In this document: piece by piece, positions 7,183 through 16,283 of the stretch
Layout of the letters: every line of letters starts with the position of its first letter
Numbering within the stretch: the stretch's first letter is position 1
NCBI GenBank assembly: GCA_030583925.1
Contig: CP129482.1
Span: forward strand, 3,906,693 to 3,970,692
DNA from: Anaerolineales bacterium
GTDB taxonomy: Bacteria > Chloroflexota > Anaerolineae > Anaerolineales > Villigracilaceae
DNA: 64,000 nucleotides
Direction: 5' to 3'
Position numbers and translations under genes: made by a program
The notes under the pieces: generated by a model
The model's database searches: none
What the model saw: only the letters and a program-made list of their open reading frames with translations
What the model was told of the DNA's origin: nothing

Positions 7183-7875
7183 TTATGGTTCGAATTTATA
7201 GCCCACGCCCCACACGGTGAGCAAGCGCGCGGGCTTCGATGCGTCGTCTTCGATCTTTTCGCGCAAGCGGCGCACGTGCACCGTCACCGTGCCCGGGTCA
7301 ATGTATTGCGAGCCGCCCCATACGCGCTCGAGCAATTGTTCGCGCGTAAATACCTGTTTCGGATGCCGCGCCAACAAATACAACATGTCGAACTCTTTTG
7401 CCGTCAACTCGACTTCGGCATCTTTGACTTTCACCGTGCGACTGCGCGGATCAATGGATAGATTTTCAAAGGACAAGCTCCGTTCATTCCCGACTTCGGT
7501 CTGCTCGCGCCCTAGCCGCCTCATCACAGCCCGAACGCGGCTTACCAACTCCTGCGGGCTGAACGGCTTGACCACGTAATCATCCGCGCCCGATTCGAGT
7601 CCCGCGATGCGGTCCGCCTCTTCGCGCCGCGCGGTCAACATGATGATCGGAACGTCCGAGCGGTCGCGCAGCCAGCGAGTCAGCGCGAGACCGTCCACTT
7701 CGGGGAGCATGAGGTCGAGGATCACAAAATCAATTTGCCCCCGTTCAAAGATGTTCATCGCCTTGCGTCCGTCCGAGGCGGCTTGCACGGTATAGCCGGC
7801 GCGTTTGAGGTAGAGCGTCACCACCTCGGCGATGCTGGCTTCATCTTCGACGACCAGGATCGTTTTCGCGTTCAT
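7183..7875 (-). CDS. OmpR/PhoB-family response regulator
   Basis: DNA-binding partner of the adjacent histidine kinase. The receiver domain has acidic residues 10-12, phospho-acceptor Asp54 and Lys103 (VVKPF). The C-terminal winged helix spans about 133-228 (LTAKEFDMLYLLARHP, VTVHVRRLREKIE, VWGVGYKFEP). The linker contains the peptide QTEVGNE (125-131), encoded by a 21-nt segment found identically, in the same frame, inside the unrelated acetyltransferase-like gene at 43 kb. The linker is therefore partly repeat-derived. A TATGAT box 8 nt before the ATG and no Shine-Dalgarno point to a leaderless message. Target genes are unknown. Confidence 0.94.
   Translation of the reverse strand: MNAKTILVVEDEASIAEVVTLYLKRAGYTVQAASDGRKAMNIFERGQIDFVILDLMLPEVDGLALTRWLRDRSDVPIIMLTARREEADRIAGLESGADDYVVKPFSPQELVSRVRAVMRRLGREQTEVGNERSLSFENLSIDPRSRTVKVKDAEVELTAKEFDMLYLLARHPKQVFTREQLLERVWGGSQYIDPGTVTVHVRRLREKIEDDASKPARLLTVWGVGYKFEP
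7483..7503. repeat. Family K repeat inside the response regulator linker
   Basis: This 21-nt stretch is identical, as reverse complement, to 43677-43697 and encodes QTEVGNE in both proteins. A diverged copy lies after the cupin gene (about 32115-32145). Confidence 0.75.
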
Positions 7876-7883
7876 TGCGTCGA

Positions 7884-7889
7884 ATCATA
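7884..7889 (-). promoter_or_regulatory. -10 box of the response regulator (leaderless)
   Basis: TATGAT ends 8 nt before the ATG at 7875. No Shine-Dalgarno sequence is present. Confidence 0.45.
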
Positions 7890-7956
7890 CTCCACTATCG
7901 AATGGATTCGCGTGTGGGTTCAGAATCTTGTAAGGAGTTCCCCTCGCATTCGGCGG

Positions 7957-9585
7957 CTACTCCCCGATCGACGCGAGGTCGTCGTACGAACGGATATTGT
8001 CGCGCCCCGATTGTTTCACCTTGTACAGCGCCTTGTCTGCCGAACGCAACAGCGATTCGCGCGTCTCGCCGTTTGCCGGGGAGGAAGCGATACCCATCGA
8101 AAATGTGGCGGTCAGAATGTAGCGGTTGTACGGAGCTTGTAACGAGTTCAAGGATGCGCGCAGCGTTTCGGCGCGTCCATACGCCACTTCTATCGGGAGG
8201 TTGGGCATGGCGACCACGAATTCCTCGCCCCCATAGCGGCAGGCAAAGTCGCCGCGGCGGCCGAAACTTGTCAACACCTGTGCGATCGCCTTCAACATCA
8301 CATCGCCCGCTTCGTGACCGTACGTGTCATTCACCTGTTTGAAGTGATCAATGTCAATAAGCACAATCGAAACGGAATACTTCTCGCGTGCGGCGCGTGC
8401 GAGTTCGCGGTCGAGCGTCTCTTCGAGGTAGCGCCGATTGAACAGGTTGGTCAGCGGGTCGCGGATGGCTTGTTCGCGCAACTTGCTTTGCAGGGTGCCG
8501 ATCTCGATCAACTGCGATTGCAACTGGCGGTTTGCGATCCGTAATTTCTTTTCCACATCTTTGCGGTCGGTAATATCGCGGAAAACGATCAGGCGGCCGC
8601 TCAAGTTTCGATACGCGTTGAAGAGCGGAGTGACGCGTAAGTCCAGATAGCGAGGCGGTTCGTCTGGAATCAGCATTTCAACCTGTGATTCGGATTCAGA
8701 CAGGAACGAATCCGAATCCGCCAGCCAGTCGCCCAGCAGTTCTGAAATATGTCTGCCGAGCAGGGTGGAAGGATTGCCTCCCAGAAATCTGTGCATCGCG
8801 GGGTTGAAATCTACCACGCGGTTGATTGTGTCGAGCATTAGCAATCCGTCGCTCATGTTTTCGATGAGCAAACTGCGCGCGACGGGCACCAAGTCCATGA
8901 AGCGGGAGCGCGCAACTGCGAACGCAAAAAGAATGCCGGTGATCCCAAATGTGACCGGCGTGATATCAAGACCGCGAAACTGGTCAAAATTGATTTCGCT
9001 ATAGATACTGCCCACCCAAGGGATCACAGAACCGATGAGGATCAGCCGATATTGACTGCGGAACAGCGGACCCAACCGCAAGGCGGAATAGAACATAACT
9101 CCCAGCGCGAGCAACACTACGGCATAGGAATAGGTCAGGTTCACAAAATACCACGGACCGCGCACAAAATCGAACATGACCATCCCGCTGACTTCGGTCG
9201 CCGTGATGGATTCGTAATACAGGCGATGGAATTGATTGGTCCACAACAAGAGCAGGGATAGCGCGGGCTGAATGAAAAACAGGAATAGATAAGGGCGGGA
9301 GAACCAGCGTTCATGGCTGGTGATTTTCAAGATGAACGCTAAAAAGATATTCGGCATGGTAATGATGCCAACGTACATCACATGGAACCAGAAAAGCTTT
9401 TGTTCGAATGAGATATTGAGCAGGCGCGTGGCAAATGCCCCCGACCAGATGGTCATCGAAAGGAGCAGGTAACTTAAGGTAAACGAACCCGGCGCCGAAC
9501 GACGCCAGGCGATTCCCGAGGCGACCAGAGTGATCGCTGCCGAGATAAAAAGATAGATCGCGAAGGGATGGAGTTGGAACTGCAT
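7957..9585 (-). CDS. Seven-helix membrane PAS-GGDEF diguanylate cyclase
   Basis: Probable c-di-GMP synthase of 542 residues. The N-terminal ~235 residues hold about seven membrane helices, like the 7TM sensor module of some histidine kinases. A PAS domain follows (about 245-365: MSDGLLMLDTINRVVDFNPA, then VFRDITDRK), then a coiled linker and a GGDEF domain beginning RDPLTNLFNRRYLEE with the active-site motif RYGGEEF. The start at ATG 9585 is preferred over 9660, because the extra 25 residues are basic and unlike the family. It is not obviously in an operon with the response regulator. The input signal is unknown. Confidence 0.9.
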   Translation of the reverse strand: MQFQLHPFAIYLFISAAITLVASGIAWRRSAPGSFTLSYLLLSMTIWSGAFATRLLNISFEQKLFWFHVMYVGIITMPNIFLAFILKITSHERWFSRPYLFLFFIQPALSLLLLWTNQFHRLYYESITATEVSGMVMFDFVRGPWYFVNLTYSYAVVLLALGVMFYSALRLGPLFRSQYRLILIGSVIPWVGSIYSEINFDQFRGLDITPVTFGITGILFAFAVARSRFMDLVPVARSLLIENMSDGLLMLDTINRVVDFNPAMHRFLGGNPSTLLGRHISELLGDWLADSDSFLSESESQVEMLIPDEPPRYLDLRVTPLFNAYRNLSGRLIVFRDITDRKDVEKKLRIANRQLQSQLIEIGTLQSKLREQAIRDPLTNLFNRRYLEETLDRELARAAREKYSVSIVLIDIDHFKQVNDTYGHEAGDVMLKAIAQVLTSFGRRGDFACRYGGEEFVVAMPNLPIEVAYGRAETLRASLNSLQAPYNRYILTATFSMGIASSPANGETRESLLRSADKALYKVKQSGRDNIRSYDDLASIGE

Positions 9586-9700
9586 AATCCCGTGTCTTTT
9601 ACGACGCCTAATTGTAGCCTCCCTTTTGATGGCGTCGGTTTGCAACAGGTTAACAACCATCTTAAGACGCCGGTCGGCTTATACGGCGCGTATGTGTGCA

Positions 9701-9730
9701 AAAGAAAAAGCTTTTCGGCGACCGAAAAGC
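9701..9730 (-). terminator. Rho-independent terminator after the STAS gene
   Basis: Arms GCTTTTCGG / CCGAAAAGC with a 3-nt loop, followed on the minus strand by a T-rich run (A-run at 9701-9709 on the plus strand). Confidence 0.8.
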
Positions 9731-9747
9731 CTTGGAGCATGGGCTGT

Positions 9748-10116
9748 TTATCCTTTTTCGAACGATTCGAGGGCGTCTTCAAGGCTTTCGTACATTGGGA
9801 TATTTTGTAAAAACCCGGTAATTCCCAGCACGTTATAGATCTGCGGAGGCGCGTTGCACAGTTTCAGGCGCGCCACTTTGAAGTGTTCTTCTTTCGGCGT
9901 ATACATTTGATACACCTTCTGGATGGCGCGCATCCCCGCGCTGGTGAGCGTATCCAGGTCGCGCATGTCGATCACCAGATGCCGCGCCCCGCCGTCGTAC
10001 GCGAGGCGCGCCTGTTCGAGCAACTCTCCCTCGCTTTGCGCGTCGAGCCAGCCGCCGATGTGGAAGACAGTTACCGCTTCGCGCTGTTCAGAAGTGATTT
10101 TGAAATCTGGGTTCAT
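9748..10116 (-). CDS. STAS-domain anti-sigma-factor antagonist
   Basis: A 122-residue SpoIIAA/RsbV-like protein. The STAS core runs from VTVFHIGGWLDAQS through LVIDMRDLDTLTSAGMRAI, where Ser59 is the expected phosphorylation site, to the C-terminal helix. Such proteins switch partners by phosphorylation and sequester an anti-sigma factor or serine kinase. No RsbW-like kinase or phosphatase is adjacent, so the partner is elsewhere. GAGGAG precedes the ATG, and a strong terminator follows, so it may be monocistronic. Confidence 0.88.
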   Translation of the reverse strand: MNPDFKITSEQREAVTVFHIGGWLDAQSEGELLEQARLAYDGGARHLVIDMRDLDTLTSAGMRAIQKVYQMYTPKEEHFKVARLKLCNAPPQIYNVLGITGFLQNIPMYESLEDALESFEKG

Positions 10117-10199
10117 GGTCTCCTCGTTGTGAATACCTCAGATGTGTTCTCGTCAAACGCCGCTGTGGCAGTCGTTTCCGCGCGGCGACGCGAGACAGA

Positions 10200-11372
10200 T
10201 TACAGTTCCTTCAAGAATTCGGCTTGCGCGAATCCCTGTCCGCCGCCGGCGGTTTGCACAAACAACCATTTGCCGGCTTTACCCACTTTGCGCCTGGCGC
10301 TCGCCGCGTCTTCGATCACGGTGAGTTTGGCGCGCATCCCTTCTTTGGACACGACTTTCGATCGGGTGGAGGCGGTCTCGTAGACCTTCAACCCCGCGCC
10401 GCCGACTTTCGCCTTGACCATCACCGTCAACCCTGGGGTTGATGACGAACCCGCTTCATTCGCAGGGACGGTTACCCCAGCCGCTTCGGGGTATTTCTCG
10501 CCTGGAACTTTTTCGAGAAACCACGCCGCGGCGAGTCCGTCTTTGCCGTTCTTTGTGCGGACGCGCACCCATTGGTTGATCGCGCCGATCTTCATCCAGC
10601 CGTTGGGCTCAACGATGGTGAGTAGATCGCCGGCGCGCGCCGTATCTACAATGTTGGCTTTCGAGGCGGTGTTTTCGCTGGAACGGATGTTTAAGCCGAG
10701 GTTCACATCCGCTTTGACGCGGGTTTTGAGTCCCGCCGCCGAAACCGGGGCAGGTTGACCCTGCGTTTGACCGGCGCTGGTCGTCGGCGTGGTCGCGCCC
10801 TTTTGTCCGGGCAGCATGATCTTTCCATCTGCGTTGATGTTTTCGAATAGCACGATCTGGAAGATGGATCGTTGCAGTGTTTTGCCCTGGCTATAACGCG
10901 GCATGAGGTAGGTTTCTTTGTTCGGGTCGGGCTGGTAGGGCCAGGGGTCGAGCATCAGGTAATCGTCGCCTTTGCGCGCGATCAGCACGACGTAATGCGT
11001 GAGCAATCCCTCGGCGGGCGTGCTGTCCACGCAGATTATCGCCGGTTGTCCTGCGGCAAGCGCCGCGTCGATCTGCGCCAGCGGCGCGGGGGTATCGTTG
11101 CATTTGACGATTGTGTTGAGCCTGATCTGCGGGAAGAGTTGGGTAACGCTGTGCCAGCGGATGCCCGAGCCGACAAACCCATCTATGCTTTTTAGTTTTT
11201 GATTGAGTTCTTTGGGTGTGACCATGTACCCGTGTCCGCTGAGCGTTATGGCGACGCTGGTGAGGGCACAGCCCACGTAGCCGATGGTCTCTGATTCCTG
11301 AGCGCCGAAGCCGAGCCTGTCGCCTTTCCACTTCGGGTCGTTTTGTGAGTAATAGACGAGGTTGAAGGGCAC
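10200..11372 (-). CDS. C39-like cysteine peptidase domain protein with two SH3 domains
   Basis: The N-terminal ~180 residues match the peptidase C39_2 fold: YYSQNDPKW, Cys35 in GYVGCALTSVA, His126 (LLTHYVVLIA) and Asp142 (LMLDPW), a plausible catalytic triad. A Thr/Gly/Gln linker follows, then two bacterial SH3-like domains (about 215-300 and 315-390), which usually bind cell-wall material. There is no signal peptide, so how it would reach the outside is unclear. A structural or phage-lysin-like role is possible. The start is GTG with AAGGAGG 6-7 nt upstream. Confidence 0.8.
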   Translation of the reverse strand: MPFNLVYYSQNDPKWKGDRLGFGAQESETIGYVGCALTSVAITLSGHGYMVTPKELNQKLKSIDGFVGSGIRWHSVTQLFPQIRLNTIVKCNDTPAPLAQIDAALAAGQPAIICVDSTPAEGLLTHYVVLIARKGDDYLMLDPWPYQPDPNKETYLMPRYSQGKTLQRSIFQIVLFENINADGKIMLPGQKGATTPTTSAGQTQGQPAPVSAAGLKTRVKADVNLGLNIRSSENTASKANIVDTARAGDLLTIVEPNGWMKIGAINQWVRVRTKNGKDGLAAAWFLEKVPGEKYPEAAGVTVPANEAGSSSTPGLTVMVKAKVGGAGLKVYETASTRSKVVSKEGMRAKLTVIEDAASARRKVGKAGKWLFVQTAGGGQGFAQAEFLKEL

Positions 11373-11497
11373 ATCTGCCTCCTTGGGAATATTGCGATTA
11401 TACTCTTGTAGAAAAGCGCTGGGGGAGGCAAAGTAACTTCGCTGATGGGTTGAATCTTTTCCGATTTCACCCCGTCAAGTAATAAAGGAGGCTGACC

Positions 11498-12484
11498 ATG
11501 AAACTTTCGGTATTTCTCCTCGTTGTCACGGTTTTCTTTGGGGTATTTGCGACTCTCGCTTTCATCACCTCATCGGGAATCATGGGCGCCGCCGCGGTCG
11601 CGTGCTTGCTGTGCGGGTTGTTCGCGCTGGTGTTGCCAAAGATCCTTGCACGCGCGAAACCCAATGTGTGGATAGTTGCAGGGCTGGTCGTTTTGATCGC
11701 CTTATTGATATCAACAGCCTCAGGCTTTGCAAAAACAACCTCCCATCGCCAAACCTTTTGGGATGGCGTCTCCATTAACTTTGTTTTTCTGATTCCGCTT
11801 GCCTTGATCGTCGCGGCGTTTTTGTTTTACTCGGGCTTGGGCGCGGATACACAGCGATCACCCTCAGGCAAGATGACGACGACTGTTTTGCTTTTAGGCT
11901 TGCTCCTGGTCGCGACAGCCCTCCGCAACTTGTATGGATTCACTCTCTGGGATAACACCTATGACAGCCTCGGTTACATCTGGCTTTTCATCCCGTTCTG
12001 TGCGGTTTTACTTTCCGGGCTGACCCTGCTCGTTGCCCTGCCGTCGCGAACGAAGTTGGCGGGCTTGCTCTATATTTTGATTCTGCCGGTCTTGATGGCG
12101 GTGGCTTCGTCGCAGGCGCAGAGAGTTGACTTTCGAGCGGTGACAGCCCAAAGGGCGGAAAGAATCGTGAACGCCGTCGAATCGTTTTACGCCCGCGAGG
12201 GACATTATCCCGAATCGCTTTCTCAGTTGACCCCGCGCGATATCCTCACGCTTCCCGAGCCGATGATCATCTACGGGCAGGATTGGTGCTACGAAAGCGG
12301 AAGCGATTCGTACCGCCTCGGCTACGTGGACCGTGAACATTGGAGCGACCCGCGCCTGATTGGGCGAATCTACAAAACGGAGGGACAAACCTCCGGGCAG
12401 TCGCTCATGTGCGAAGCGGAGATCGCCGCCCTGCAACAAGACAACCCAGATTTTCAGTATTCTTATTGGAAGGAAAGTCCGTAG
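11498..12484 (+). CDS. Polytopic membrane protein with pilin-like C-terminal domain
   Basis: 328 residues, function unknown. The first ~210 residues form about seven hydrophobic segments. After the last helix the sequence resembles the globular part of type II secretion or pilin-like proteins (AERIVNAVESFYAREGHYPESLSQL, then a YRLGYVD segment), with two cysteines (WCYESG, LMCEAE). AAGGAGG lies ahead of the ATG. No partner genes for pilus assembly are nearby. The resemblance is by eye only. Confidence 0.7.
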   Translation: MKLSVFLLVVTVFFGVFATLAFITSSGIMGAAAVACLLCGLFALVLPKILARAKPNVWIVAGLVVLIALLISTASGFAKTTSHRQTFWDGVSINFVFLIPLALIVAAFLFYSGLGADTQRSPSGKMTTTVLLLGLLLVATALRNLYGFTLWDNTYDSLGYIWLFIPFCAVLLSGLTLLVALPSRTKLAGLLYILILPVLMAVASSQAQRVDFRAVTAQRAERIVNAVESFYAREGHYPESLSQLTPRDILTLPEPMIIYGQDWCYESGSDSYRLGYVDREHWSDPRLIGRIYKTEGQTSGQSLMCEAEIAALQQDNPDFQYSYWKESP

Positions 12485-12513
12485 CAAAAATTCCGTCAGG
12501 CGGGTGGGATGAA

Positions 12514-12966
12514 TCAGCCGTTTCTTGGGGAGTTTCTGAACGCGAGAAACTCAACTGCTAACATACCGAATGCCACAAGGACGTAAAGCCAGAGTCCCCA
12601 TAAACGAAAGGCTTGATCTTGTAGCTGGACATAAAACAATAGGAGGGTTAAGAGGAAAGCCAGCGCCCACGCAACCAGGTTGATCGTTCGCAACCGACGC
12701 GTTTCAACTTTCCAGATCAAAACCGCAGTTGTTAGAAAAGGGAGCAGAAAGGGGAACAGAAATCCGATGCCAAACCAGTTGAAAAACTGAATCACCGACA
12801 ATGGAATCCCGCAAAAATCACTATCCAACCTGATAAAAGGCTTATCACACGTATACTCATACTCAGCAGGCACGTAGACCTGGTCATACATCCACGGTCC
12901 CAGCAGGGCAAGGACAAGCAAAAGCAACGCGCCAGCACGGATGATTGATTTGCTCTTGTTGCTCAT
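12514..12966 (-). CDS. Four-helix membrane protein of unknown function
   Basis: 150 residues. The first helix near residues 9-25 is followed by a short outside loop containing two cysteines (YTCDKPF, DFCGIP) that could form a disulfide, then three further helices (about 58-80, 90-110 and 118-140). ATG 12966 is chosen over the longer frame to 13107, because GGAGA precedes it and the extra N-terminus is translated from a dispersed repeat. Function unknown. Confidence 0.7.
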   Translation of the reverse strand: MSNKSKSIIRAGALLLLVLALLGPWMYDQVYVPAEYEYTCDKPFIRLDSDFCGIPLSVIQFFNWFGIGFLFPFLLPFLTTAVLIWKVETRRLRTINLVAWALAFLLTLLLFYVQLQDQAFRLWGLWLYVLVAFGMLAVEFLAFRNSPRNG

Positions 12967-13070
12967 GGCAATCTCTCCTTTACCATTTACCGCTCGTTGT
13001 TTACCCCAATCGTAACTAGCATTATAAACCTGAAATAAAACAAGCCGCATCCTCACAGACACGGCTTGCC

Positions 13071-13111
13071 AGTCTCCAGTCTCCAATCTCCAATTACTAT
13101 TTACCAATTAC
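13071..13111. repeat. Family G repeat, copy 1
   Basis: Low-complexity CT/CA-rich repeat of the form TCTCCAGTCTCCAATCTCC followed by AATTAC/ACCAATTA units. Like copies lie at 21657-21726 and 44951-45055, in each case joined to a family F element. Confidence 0.75.
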
Positions 13112-13112
13112 A

Positions 13113-13161
13113 GGTGGTTTCGATACGGGTCTCGACTTGCACTCGACCCTACTCAACCACC
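13113..13161. repeat. Family F palindromic element, copy 1
   Basis: GGTGGTTTCGATACGGGT ... ACCCTACTCAACCACC, an imperfect palindrome. Other copies are at 21629, 44970 and 56791, with one nested in the pyrD insertion. Confidence 0.75.
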
Positions 13162-13170
13162 GGGCGTCCC

Positions 13171-13878
13171 TCACTCCAACTTCCCCGTCACCATCGCCAT
13201 CTTCAACTCGCCGATCGCCTTCGTGATGTGAATGTCTCTTGGACAAGCGTTCGTGCAGTTATACGCGGTGTGACAGCGCGCCGTTCCGTTCGTTTCGCTG
13301 AGGATGTGCAAACGTTCCGAGGCGCCCTCGTCGCGGCTGTCGAAGATGAAGCGATGTGCCGCCATCAACGCGGCGGGACCGTAATATTCGTCGCTTGCCC
13401 AGAACGACGGGCAGGAGGTGGTGCAAGCCGCGCACAAAATGCACTTGGTGGTTTCGTCGAAGCGGGCGCGCTGTTCGGGAGATTGCAACCGTTCCTTCCC
13501 GTCGGCGGGAAGCGGCGAGTCGTTGATGAAATACGGAAGCATCTTCTTGTAATTGTCGAAGAACGGCTCCATGTTCACGATCAGGTCTTTCTCCACTTTC
13601 AAACCGAGCAACGGCTCGACCGTGATATGCGCGCCCACGTCGCGCACGAGAGTCTTGCACGCCAGCATGTTGCGCCCGTTGATGCGCATCGCGTCCGAGC
13701 CGCACACGCCGTGCGCGCACGAACGACGGAACGCCAGCGACCCGTCCTTGTGACCCTTGATCAACTCGAGCACGTCCAACACGCGCTCAGTCTCATGCGC
13801 TTCCACGGTGTACGTTTCGTAATGTCCGCGCTGATCTTTCTCTGGGTTGTAGCGAAAAATTTTTACAGTGACTTCCAT
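13171..13878 (-). CDS. sdhB: Succinate dehydrogenase iron-sulfur subunit SdhB
   Basis: Carries electrons from the flavin of SdhA to quinone in complex II. Of 235 residues, the N-terminal plant-type ferredoxin domain has CAHGVCGSDA then MLAC, so the third ligand of the [2Fe-2S] cluster is Asp, as in several bacterial SdhB. The C-terminal domain has CILCAACTTSCP and CHTAYNCTNACP for the [4Fe-4S] and [3Fe-4S] clusters. AAGGAG supports ATG 13878; an upstream in-frame ATG at 13929 lies inside a repeat. It is the last gene of sdhCDAB. Confidence 0.96.
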   Translation of the reverse strand: MEVTVKIFRYNPEKDQRGHYETYTVEAHETERVLDVLELIKGHKDGSLAFRRSCAHGVCGSDAMRINGRNMLACKTLVRDVGAHITVEPLLGLKVEKDLIVNMEPFFDNYKKMLPYFINDSPLPADGKERLQSPEQRARFDETTKCILCAACTTSCPSFWASDEYYGPAALMAAHRFIFDSRDEGASERLHILSETNGTARCHTAYNCTNACPRDIHITKAIGELKMAMVTGKLE

Positions 13879-13892
13879 AATGACTCCTTTTC

Positions 13893-13977
13893 CGTCATTG
13901 CGAGCCCGATAGGGCGAATCAATCTCCAACCATGTGACGGGGATTGCTTCGTCGGCTACCGCCTCCTCGCAATGACG
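13893..13977. repeat. Family A palindromic element, copy 2
   Basis: 85 bp between sdhA and sdhB with 12-bp inverted ends CGTCATTGCGAG / CTCGCAATGACG. It has the same length as the copy at 7098 but sits within an operon, so it must be transcribed and could fold as a long hairpin in the mRNA. Confidence 0.9.
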
Positions 13978-13984
13978 AGGGGGA

Positions 13985-15778
13985 TTAATAAACTCTCGGC
14001 TTCGGCTGAAACTTCGTGATCACCACAGGCTTGTAACTGATCTCCAACTTGCCGTCAACTCTGCGGATCAACGTATGCTTTAACCAATTGGCATCGTCGC
14101 GTTCGGGATAATCCTCGCGTGCGTGTCCGCCGCGCGACTCTTTGCGGTTCAACGCGCACGCCGCCACCGCCTCCGCCACAGCGAGCATGTTGCCAAGTTC
14201 CCATGCGTTCAACAACTCGGTGTTGAAAATTTTTCCCGTGTCGCTCACGCGTATCTCTTTGTAACGCTTCTGCATGTCGCGCACGCGTTCCAGCGCGGTC
14301 GTCATATCTTTTTCATTCCGATAAACGCCGACGTCCTCGAACATGACCTTCTTCATCTCATTGGATAGATCGTACTCGTTCGTTGTACCCGACCCATTCC
14401 GCAACGCTTCTAATTCGGACCTTGCGCCTGCCTCGGCATCGTCGGGCAATTTCGCCCAGTCAGCGGACTTGGCGTACTCGGCCGCTTTGAGTCCCGCGTG
14501 CTTGCCGAACACAACGAGGTCGAGCAAGGAATTCGTCCCGAGTCGATTCGCTCCATGGACAGACACGCACGCGCACTCGCCCGCCGCAAACAACCCAGGG
14601 ACGGTTGTGCCTTTGTCGTCAACTACCACTTCGCCAAACTTGTTGGTCGGGATTCCGCCCATCGTGTAATGCGCGGTCGGTTGAATCGGCATCATTTGGG
14701 TGACAGGGTCCACTCCGAGATAGACGCGGCAGAAATCCACGATGTCGGGAATCTTTTTGAGGACGGTGTCGCCAGTGATGGTGTAGGGCGAACCGTCGGG
14801 GTTGGTGCGTCCATCCAGCGCGGCGTATTTGTTCACCGTCTCAGGGCGGATATCCAAATAGACATAATTCTTTCCGTCCACGCCGCGTCCCTCTTTGATC
14901 TCGGTGAGGATGGCGCGGCTGACCACGTCGCGAGAAGCGAGGTCTTTGACGGTGTGCGCGTACTTCGGCATGAAGCGTTCGCCCTTGCCGTTGATCAGCA
15001 CCGCGCCTTCGCCGCGCGCGCCTTCGGTGATGAGGATGCCGAGTTTGTAAATGCCCGTCGGATGGAATTGGAAGAACTCCATATCTTCGAGCGGGATGCC
15101 GCGTCGAAAAAGAATCGCCGCGCCGTCGCCGCTGTAGGCGTACGCGTTCGAGGTCACTTCAAAGATTCGTCCGTGTCCGCCTGTGGCGAAGATGATCGCT
15201 TTGGCGTGGAAGGTGTGGAACTCGCCCGTCGCCAATTGAATCGCAACGACGGCGGTCGCTTTGCCGTCCACCATGATGAAGTCGATCACTTGATATTCGT
15301 CGAAGAACGTGACGTTGTTCTTGATGCACTGCTGATACAGCGTTTGCAGAATCATGTGACCTGTGCGGTCTGCCGCGTGCGCCGCGCGTCGAACGGGTTT
15401 GCCTGTTTCATTATTTGTGTGCCCGCCGAACGGACGTTGTGAGATGCGTCCTTCGGGCGTGCGATCGAATGGAAGCCCCATGTGTTCGAGTTCAAACACC
15501 GCGTGGATGGCTTCATTCGTCATAAACTCGATGGCATCCTGGTCGCCGAGATAGTCCGAGCCTTTGACCGTGTCGTACATGTGCCATTCGGGTTTGTCTT
15601 CCTCGTAATTGCCCAGCGCCGCGCTGATTCCGCCCTGCGCCGCGCCCGTGTGCGAACGCGTGGGGTACAACTTGCTGATGACCGCCGTCTTCGCGCCGCG
15701 CGAGGCGTACAGTCCCGCCATGAGTCCCGCCCCTCCTGCGCCGACAACGACTACGTCAAACTGATGAACATTTGCCAT
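13985..15778 (-). CDS. sdhA: Succinate dehydrogenase flavoprotein subunit SdhA
   Basis: Oxidises succinate to fumarate with covalently bound FAD. The 597 residues contain the dinucleotide motif VVVGAGGAGLMAGLYAS at the N-terminus, then YPTRSHTGAAQGG with the FAD-linking His in the HTGAAQGG region, the capping domain with FHPTGIY and GEGAVLING, and the active-site segment PTAHYTMGGIPTN. GANRLGTNSLLDLVVFG is also conserved. The C-terminus ends in a normal way (KPVVITKFQPKPRVY). Second half of the sdhCDAB operon. Confidence 0.97.
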   Translation of the reverse strand: MANVHQFDVVVVGAGGAGLMAGLYASRGAKTAVISKLYPTRSHTGAAQGGISAALGNYEEDKPEWHMYDTVKGSDYLGDQDAIEFMTNEAIHAVFELEHMGLPFDRTPEGRISQRPFGGHTNNETGKPVRRAAHAADRTGHMILQTLYQQCIKNNVTFFDEYQVIDFIMVDGKATAVVAIQLATGEFHTFHAKAIIFATGGHGRIFEVTSNAYAYSGDGAAILFRRGIPLEDMEFFQFHPTGIYKLGILITEGARGEGAVLINGKGERFMPKYAHTVKDLASRDVVSRAILTEIKEGRGVDGKNYVYLDIRPETVNKYAALDGRTNPDGSPYTITGDTVLKKIPDIVDFCRVYLGVDPVTQMMPIQPTAHYTMGGIPTNKFGEVVVDDKGTTVPGLFAAGECACVSVHGANRLGTNSLLDLVVFGKHAGLKAAEYAKSADWAKLPDDAEAGARSELEALRNGSGTTNEYDLSNEMKKVMFEDVGVYRNEKDMTTALERVRDMQKRYKEIRVSDTGKIFNTELLNAWELGNMLAVAEAVAACALNRKESRGGHAREDYPERDDANWLKHTLIRRVDGKLEISYKPVVITKFQPKPRVY

Positions 15779-15799
15779 GAATTGCTCCTAAAGACCTTT

Positions 15800-15865
15800 G
15801 CCACTGATTTCACGGATTTTCACGGATCGTTTAAAAAATCAGTGCGAATCCGTGTAATCCGTGGC
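15800..15865. repeat. CACGGATT-type dispersed repeat between sdhD and sdhA
   Basis: Begins GCCACTGATTTCACGG and ends with ATCCGTGTAATCCGTGGC; the ends are inverted repeats (GCCAC / GTGGC). A right-half remnant is at 1478-1500. Confidence 0.75.
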
Positions 15866-15871
15866 TAAGAT

Positions 15872-16282
15872 TTAACTTGTCCAAATAATGTAAATCGCAA
15901 TCAAACTTGCAACAATCGCATACGTGATAACAATATTCCTCGCCCAGCGACGCGCTCCCTCGCCTGTGACGTAATCATCCCAGATTTCCAACACCCCGTG
16001 GACGCCGTGTCCGCACGCGGTGAGCACGAAAGCGCTGACCATCAACTTGGCGAGAATCGTCATCCAAATCACCCCGAGCGGATTCTCCGCCATGTTCGGG
16101 AGGAACGCCCAGTAGAACACGTCGCCGAGATTTGCGCCCGTCTGCGCGCTGACGATTAGTCCGCCAATGATGCCCGCAAGGATGAGTCCGTACATGGCAA
16201 TGACCGTGAAGCGCGTAAAGATCCACATGGTGGTTTCAAAGTTAAACCCGCGCTTTGAAAGTGGAAGGGTTCTCGTCGCCAT
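15872..16282 (-). CDS. sdhD: Succinate dehydrogenase membrane anchor subunit SdhD
   Basis: A 136-residue protein with three membrane helices (about 22-45, 72-95 and 112-134). The motif CGHGVHGVLEIWDDY in the second helix region matches the heme b/quinone site of SdhD. It starts 1 nt after the sdhC stop on the minus strand, so the two are translationally linked. With SdhC it anchors SdhAB and passes electrons to the quinone pool. Confidence 0.88.
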   Translation of the reverse strand: MATRTLPLSKRGFNFETTMWIFTRFTVIAMYGLILAGIIGGLIVSAQTGANLGDVFYWAFLPNMAENPLGVIWMTILAKLMVSAFVLTACGHGVHGVLEIWDDYVTGEGARRWARNIVITYAIVASLIAIYIIWTS

Positions 16283-16283
16283 C

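Noticed and set aside
13881..13929. An extended N-terminus of SdhB (start at 13929)
   Set aside because: The extra residues are translated from a family A repeat and the AAGGAG site lies before the ATG at 13878.
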